From Lolium rigidum (lineage: Eukaryota > Streptophyta > Magnoliopsida > Poales > Poaceae), in assembly GCF_022539505.1 (NCBI RefSeq), contig NC_061510.1, positions 273,305,687 through 273,369,686 of the forward strand: 64,000 nucleotides of DNA. Reading direction: 5' to 3'. A program made the translations under genes and the position numbers. Under the pieces are notes generated by a model, which saw nothing but the letters and a program-made list of their open reading frames with translations, made no database searches and was not told the DNA's origin. This document shows positions 58,560-64,000 of the stretch, piece by piece (position 1 is the stretch's first letter; every line of letters starts with the position of its first letter).

Positions 58560-58779
58560 CACGTAGAGAACCTTTTATCCTGGTCTGTGTTACTAGCCGA
58601 GACAAAAGGGGATGACCCCTGTGCGCACCGTTGCGGCCATGTGGTGGACTACATATCCCAGCTGGTAAGCGGGTCGGGACAAAAAGTTGGACCTTTTATC
58701 CCGCCTTCGTTGTCCCGGTTGTCCAGCCGGGATAAAAGCCTCTTACGGGTCGGGACAATTGATCCATTCTCCACTAGTG
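58560..58779 (+). repeat. right subterminal repeats and TIR of CACTA element
   Basis: CCTTTTATCCTGGTCTG, GACAAAAGGGG, CCTTTTATCCCGCC and GGGATAAAAGCC units in both directions, ending CTCCACTAGTG. The duplication gga follows. Confidence 0.85.
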
Positions 58780-58782
58780 GGA

Positions 58783-59231
58783 CGGGTACTTTCCTAAAAT
58801 TTGAGGGGTCGGCTAGAGATGCTCTTAGTGTTTTGGACGTTTAACTTGTAAGAAAAAATATCATGAAAACAAATAATGCTAGGAATTTGAAACATCGGAA
58901 CTTATAAATAAGATATTCTTTCAAGATTCATGAATGAACAACCTGGGTGCCCCCGATCATCTCTAGACTAATGGCGAGAGTCCCATTTCTACTCGATAAG
59001 GTGGCTATCTGCGTGAGTTTTTCATCGTTCTATGTTTTCATCATTCAAAGATGAAACTGGAGTGTTGGGTGATTTAAAATTGAACAGTAAAGTTGTCGTG
59101 CCCAAACGATACAACTTCTTGCTTAGCAATTAACCATAGTTCTTTGGATCGGTCCTTCAACATCTTAGGAAGTTCTTGTGTTTATTGAATTTTGTCAACA
59201 ACTTTTTTTAGTTCTGATGTTAGAACTTGTT
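58783..59231. other. intergenic DNA, no feature supported
   Basis: AT-rich; no ORF or repeat ends seen apart from the LINE target duplication at its right edge (59220-59231). Confidence 0.5.
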
Positions 59232-60987
59232 TTTTTTCATAAAGGATACTTTATTATTCAAAAAGTTTAAGTATTACATCCAGCCTCTGTATATCTACGA
59301 TGCACACATCCATTCAAGGTCTGAAATACGAAAAGCGATACAAATGTCATGACCACCAAAGACACCAGAACTAGACAGGAGGTGGGGCAATCCGTAAAGA
59401 TGTTGAGATTCTCCATACGCTGAAGAGTCGACCATGAATGAAACATATCTGTGCACAGGTAGATATCTCTGCATAAGAGAAAAAAAATCATTAAAAACCT
59501 TGCCATTTCTACATAGCCAAAGCGATCATTTAACGGCAATCGCCCCCACCCTGACAAGTAACTTCAACCTATGATCCACCCTATTAATTAAGCCAGTTAC
59601 TAAAAATATTTGCAAAGCTACACAACGGATATAAGGAAGAACCTATGTGAATGATTGACCATGTAGATCTCGCAAACTGACATTGGAAGAATGAATGTTA
59701 TATTGTCTCATCTTGATGACAAAATACACATTTCTTATATCCATGCCAATTACGTTTTGAAAGGTTATTTTTGATAAGAATAACACCGCAACATCGATAC
59801 CAAGTAAAAAACCTCCATTTTCAGTGGTATCTTCATCTTTTAGATGGACTTATTATTAATTATCGATTTAACTGGTTGAATGAATTCTTTGTACATGTGA
59901 CTTACAGACAACCCTCTGTAAGATTCAATTTGAATTCATCAGATCACGGTGTCAGATGGACATGAGCTAACCGTTGTAGCAATTTCATGATACAAACCGC
60001 GGTCCAACAAGGTCACATCTGAATGTCATAGCCGGTGGGACTGAATCCATCACCTTGGCTAAGGCACTTCCCTTATGATGCACGATAGTATATAAAGTCG
60101 GATATTGTTCGCGGAGTGGGCATTCTCTAGCCATTTATCCACCCAGAACCATACCTCAGATCAATCCTTAACGGAGAAAGAGCCAAACGAGAAAAGGTGT
60201 TTCTTTGTGGCCATGAGATCAAACCAAAAAATGTGAATCTCCTGATTTCCATAAATCCTGGGAAATTGCTTTGAGCCAACATATTTTCTCCTTAGTAAAT
60301 TTTGCCATACCGCATCTTCAGTTAACAACCTAGCCAGCCATTTATCTAGCAAGACCCTGTTCTTAACCTCAGGATCATGGACACCAAGTCCATCTTGTTA
60401 CTTGGGGCGGCAAACAACACTTCATTTTGTTAAGTGATATTTCTTCTTCTCACTATCTCCTTGTCAAAAGTATCTTGATCGGAAATAATCCAATCTATGA
60501 AAGTTTTCTTCGGGCAATAGGAAGAAAGAAATCATATACAATATTATATTTGCAAGTACCAAAATTATGATAAGTAATATCCCCCCTAAAGATAGTAATT
60601 TTTCTCTCCAACTACTAAGGCGCTTTTGAAGTCTTTCCTCGACGTGTTTTCATTGAGCAAGATTGAGCCTCCGATAATGAATCAGAATACCCAAGTAACT
60701 GATAGGAAAACTACCTACCCACAACCAAATAGTTCGGCATATAAGTTGGCATCTTCCTAGACCTCGCCGAAATAAAATCAGACCTTATAATTACTCGAAA
60801 GCTGATAGTATTAATTTCAGATCCCTTACTTTTTCCAAGTCACGTTTTCTAAAAAAAAATGTGTCATGAGCATACTGAAGAATAGATAGTCTCCCGTCAA
60901 CTAAGTGAGGGACCACCCCTTCAATTTGCCCCCATCAGCTTTAGCACGCTCGATAATTATGTTGAGCATATCCGCCACTATGTTAAA
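59232..60987 (-). mobile_element. 5'-truncated LINE (L1-like)
   Basis: A T-run (poly-A tail on the minus strand) adjoins 59231, and a 12-bp duplication TTAGAACTTGTT flanks the element (59220-59231 and 60988-60999). The body has decayed reverse transcriptase and post-RT pieces on the minus strand: LSILQYAHDTFFFRK near 60880, and MLDKWLARLLTEDAVWQNLL with RRKYVGSK at 60352-60161 (zf-RVT-type region). The catalytic YADD is YAHD (60863-60874). Truncated upstream of the palm domain, dead. Confidence 0.88.
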
Positions 60988-61316
60988 TTAGAACTTGTTA
61001 GGATGTGTGCATCTTTGTTTTGCTAAGACCCGCTTTGAACTCTCTGTTATTTTAACTTCATGGTATAATGTTTGAGCTAATAAAACTCCCATTATATTAT
61101 AGAGAAACAATTAGGTTTAGATGGAAAAAAATAATGTTGAACCCTTGTAGAGAAAAAAAATGCAGTTGAATATCTGGTTTGACTCCAGCCAGTTACACAT
61201 ACATTACACGATGACCTAGCTTTTATCCAAGATTATTTCCGACATTGGAACTAAATAACCTGTGATTGTACAACCAGGATGGATGCATGCGGTAGGAGTG
61301 TGGACTTTTGTAGGAC

Positions 61317-61711
61317 AGGCTACACATAGCTCGTTCTTTTTTGAAAATTTCAAAAAAATGGCATTCTAAGTTTCAAAAAAAATCTGATAATAATCTAGTT
61401 GTAGGAAATGTTGAGTTCTATCATTGTGTAAAATTTGAACCCCAAATAACATATATTCGTGGCAGTAGAAAAATGACAAAATCTGACAGATTTTGAGATT
61501 GTGAGAGTTTGTACAATTCACTATTATAGATTTCAGAATTTGTCATTTTTACATAGCCTTGAATATAAGGTATTTCGAGTTGCAAATTTGCATGCTAGTA
61601 GAACACAAGATTGTCTACATCAAGATTTATTATCAGATTTTTTAAAAGTTTAAATATTATTTTTGATTTTTTTTAAAAAAACGGGCTACACGTAGCTCGA
61701 GCTACGTTTGT
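61317..61711. mobile_element. MITE-like non-coding repeat, copy 1
   Basis: Edges carry GCTACACATAGCTCG (left) and GCTACACGTAGCTCGAGC (right); the right edge is palindromic. The body is A/T-rich with CATTTTTACATAGCC and TTGTCTACATCAAGATTT, shared in altered form with copy 2. Confidence 0.5.
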
Positions 61712-62189
61712 GGTTTTCCCAGTAGTTAGCCAATTTTTCCCTCGTTCTCAAACCAATAGAATAAAAGAGGTAACTTGAGCGTGCGCGGTGTTAGAATAGT
61801 GTACACAAAGGTGAGCTATCACTGTACTCAATCAATCAATCTTACGTATAAACTATTCACCAACACGATTGCTTATCTACTAGACGCCTCTATATAGCTT
61901 TTTTTTGTTGCAAATCCTCTATATACTTTGACGTGCTGATGTAACCAACCTGGTCGAGCTCCTAGAAGCTATATGTGCTGGTATCAAATCCGAGATATCA
62001 GCGGAAAATTAAGGGAGAAAAATCCAACCAGCAGCTGCGACCATCATATCATGGAATCCAGCGGTATTGCAAAGAAAAATAAAAAGTTAGCAAGACACCA
62101 AACCTGTGCATCTCATCTAGTATTGCACATTCAGCCGAGAAGGTTGTTTGTTTCTTTGATTCTTTGGCGAAAAGTGCTTTTGACTCCCG

Positions 62190-62630
62190 AACTCTAGTGC
62201 TCTCGCCATTTTTTAAAAAATAAAAAATACGTTTACAAGTTATCAAAAAACATGAAAACAATTCTGGAGATTATCAGTGATACAACCCATGATCATGCAA
62301 AATCTCAATCCGAAATTCTTTTTATTTTGAGCTAGAAAAAAATAATAAAATCGAAATTCTTTTTATTTTGAGCTAGATAAAAATAATAAAATCGGATATG
62401 TTTTGGAGATTTGAAAATAACTACTCAGATCTACACTATTGTCATTTTTGTATAGCTCGGAATATAAATTATTTGAAACTGATATTTTACACGTTTGTGG
62501 GATACATCGTTGACTATATGCGGATTTTTTTTTCCAAATTTTTTAAAATTTAAAAAAAATATATATATATATATGTTTTTAAGAAAACAGGATCACTGGT
62601 GCCTATATATGCACCGAATCTCTGTCCTTT
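62190..62630. mobile_element. MITE-like non-coding repeat, copy 2
   Basis: Contains CATTTTTGTATAGCTCGGAA and CGTTGACTATATGCGGATTT, parallel to copy 1. Holds a 41-bp tandem duplication (62311-62351 and 62352-62392). Confidence 0.5.
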
Positions 62631-63329
62631 CTTTGGTAACTAGTTTAATATAAAGATACACTGGTGACTAGCATGGTGAGTATATAATGGACACGAGCCG
62701 GAGAGTAAGCTGCTATATGCCGTTTCTCTTCACCCCGTACAAGTGTATGTAACGAACAAGTGTTATTAAGCTGTATGGATGTACAATTGTACATTCTCTC
62801 TTGCTTGGCCAGGGATAACTTGGAAAGATAAGATTTATAGGGTTTCACAATGACGAGCGAAGAATGCCACCCCGCCCACCCGTGATGTGGAGGCGATCGG
62901 CTAGATCAGGTGATTCGTTTCCCGGAGGGGAAATACCAAATGGGGCGTTGTCAAATGTCAATTGTAGTTGCTGCTGTCATGAGTCATGACCAGTAAATGT
63001 CAATGTGAATGGAGACTACAAAGAAGTGGCAACTAGCTGCTGGAGGAGGAAGAGGTAGTATCTTTGTTGGTTAATTTTGTTATTCTTTTTAATTACAATA
63101 CACTGGTTCCAAATGACCAAAGCAAACGAAGACCCATTTCAAGTATCAGTCAAATTTCTCCCTAGGAGCCTGCCCTATCTGCCATTGTTTGCTTGGCTTG
63201 CGCCGTACACATGTGAACGCAGAGAGACACGGGAATTCCTCGCCGTCATGCATTGGGTTCACACAGCGGCGGTACGTACGTGCATACGGCGGTGTCGCGC
63301 ATATATCCGCCCGTGCATGCATATATGGC

Positions 63330-64000
63330 CACTACAGGAATGGCGACGTACCCCGAGGGCCGTGGCATACGCCGACGGCCAAATGTCGGGGCCGTCGGTG
63401 TATGGCCCGGCACGGCCAGCCAGCGAGTCTCACCCTCGGCGTATCGTTGCCGTCGGCGTAGCGAAGTCTACGCCGAGGGAAGTCCTCGGCATATGTTTGG
63501 CCCTAGGCGTAGACAGGGCTACGCCGACGGCCGCCACCCTCGGCGTAGACTATTTGTCAAATTTGTCTAATTTTGTAAAAATCATAACTAATTCATATGA
63601 TGTCAGAAAAATGCGTATAAGGTATCAAAATGTTCAGAAAAACATCCTCTATCCGTTTATGTCAAAATCATGCATATTTAAATCATGTATATCATGTTAA
63701 TATAGTAACAATTCAAACACTTTCTTATATGTCATCGGGTTCCCGTTTTGGCCAGATGACGATTTAAACGAAGTCAGAAAATCCCGCGAAGCCGCATGGC
63801 GTCATTTTATGTGTCCTAGTAACCACTCCAAAAGACGGAATTGAGATACGGCAGTTATTTTGGAACACCCTTCACAAACAGGGCTATCAAGTTCGGAGTT
63901 CTATGACTTTTAGGGGAAATGAGAAGAAAACGGTCCGTGACACCGCATAGTTTGTCGGAACGAGGCCATATTTGGCACGTGCGTGGTCCCGGGAATGGGA
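63330..64000 (+). mobile_element. left end of a second CACTA transposon
   Basis: Starts CACTACAGGAATGGCGAC. The next 230 bp hold many direct and inverted units of TACGCCGACGGC / CCCTCGGCGTA, typical CACTA subterminal repeats of a family different from 26891-58779. The rest of the element is beyond the window. Frames at 63077-63700 run across this end and are not genes. Confidence 0.8.

Larger units (their letters stand above)
26891..58779 (+). mobile_element. CACTA (En/Spm) DNA transposon, interrupted by a 21.5-kb retrotransposon nest
   Basis: The left end is CACTAGTAGAAAACTG and the right end is the complement of CACTAGTGGAGAATGG, flanked by the 3-bp duplication gga (26888-26890 and 58780-58782). 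Subterminal repeats of CCTTTTGTCCCGG type occur at both ends and once internally. It carries tnp2, a small antisense ORF, and a second gene with Transposase_24-like and Ulp1 protease domains. Without the nest (32823-54316 plus one duplication copy) it would be about 10.4 kb, a normal length for an autonomous CACTA. Both main genes hold stops, so it is dead, but its ends could still be mobilised. Confidence 0.93.
61000..63329. other. intergenic DNA with two related non-coding repeats
   Basis: Holds the repeats at 61317-61711 and about 62190-62630 and nothing else supported. A TA microsatellite lies at 62557-62577. Confidence 0.5.

Noticed and set aside
63077..63700. 207-residue frame near the right edge
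   Set aside because: It crosses the CACTA terminus at 63330 and its repeats; no domain.

Overview
This window is repeat-dense intergenic DNA from a large plant genome, most likely a Pooideae grass (Triticeae or a relative such as Lolium or Avena). The evidence is the set of LTR types (Sabrina/Fatima-like Ty3/gypsy LTRs), tRNA-Asp primer sites, CACTA elements with tnp2 and Ulp1-type genes, a Helitron, a Stowaway MITE and a 5'-truncated LINE. No intact host gene is visible; the only host-derived pieces are decayed (a B3-domain exon and a possible AP2-like fragment). Family names are from recognition, not from a search.

1-16,493: nested minus-strand LTR retrotransposons. Element A2 (gag, protease and an extra ORF) sits in an old inverted LTR-B fragment. 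Element B1 sits in A2, and A1 (cut by the left edge) sits in the 3' LTR of B1. 16,494-26,890: older DNA with a decayed hypothetical ORF, a Helitron (17,608-20,012), a B3-domain pseudogene, a Stowaway MITE, and an LTR element with a 416-bp non-coding interior (22,818-26,404, TSD cttcc).

26,891-58,779: one CACTA (En/Spm) transposon with matching TIRs and a 3-bp gga target duplication. It carries a decayed tnp2 gene, a small antisense ORF with a TATA box and six E2F-type motifs upstream, and a second gene (Transposase_24 / DUF8039-like / Ulp1 protease). The likely 5'-leader intron of the second gene holds a 21.5-kb nest: gypsy element A3 (32,823-54,316, TSD cgccc), itself invaded by C1 (TSD ctcat) and by B/C-type elements (a solo LTR-B with TSD gcgtg, and B3 with unmatched flanks and a 100-N gap). 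58,780-64,000: a LINE (12-bp TSD), two related non-coding repeats, and the left end of a second CACTA element.

Points of most interest: (i) small non-autonomous elements that share LTRs and 3' interiors but carry different ORFs, one a mini-Gag fused to a protease-like domain without its catalytic motif; (ii) the antisense ORF and E2F-motif cluster in the CACTA element; (iii) a systematic CAG-to-CGAG and CTG-to-CG discrepancy between repeat copies, which looks like a base-calling artefact at methylated CHG sites and explains several frameshifts; (iv) an assembly gap flanked by mismatched insertion sites.
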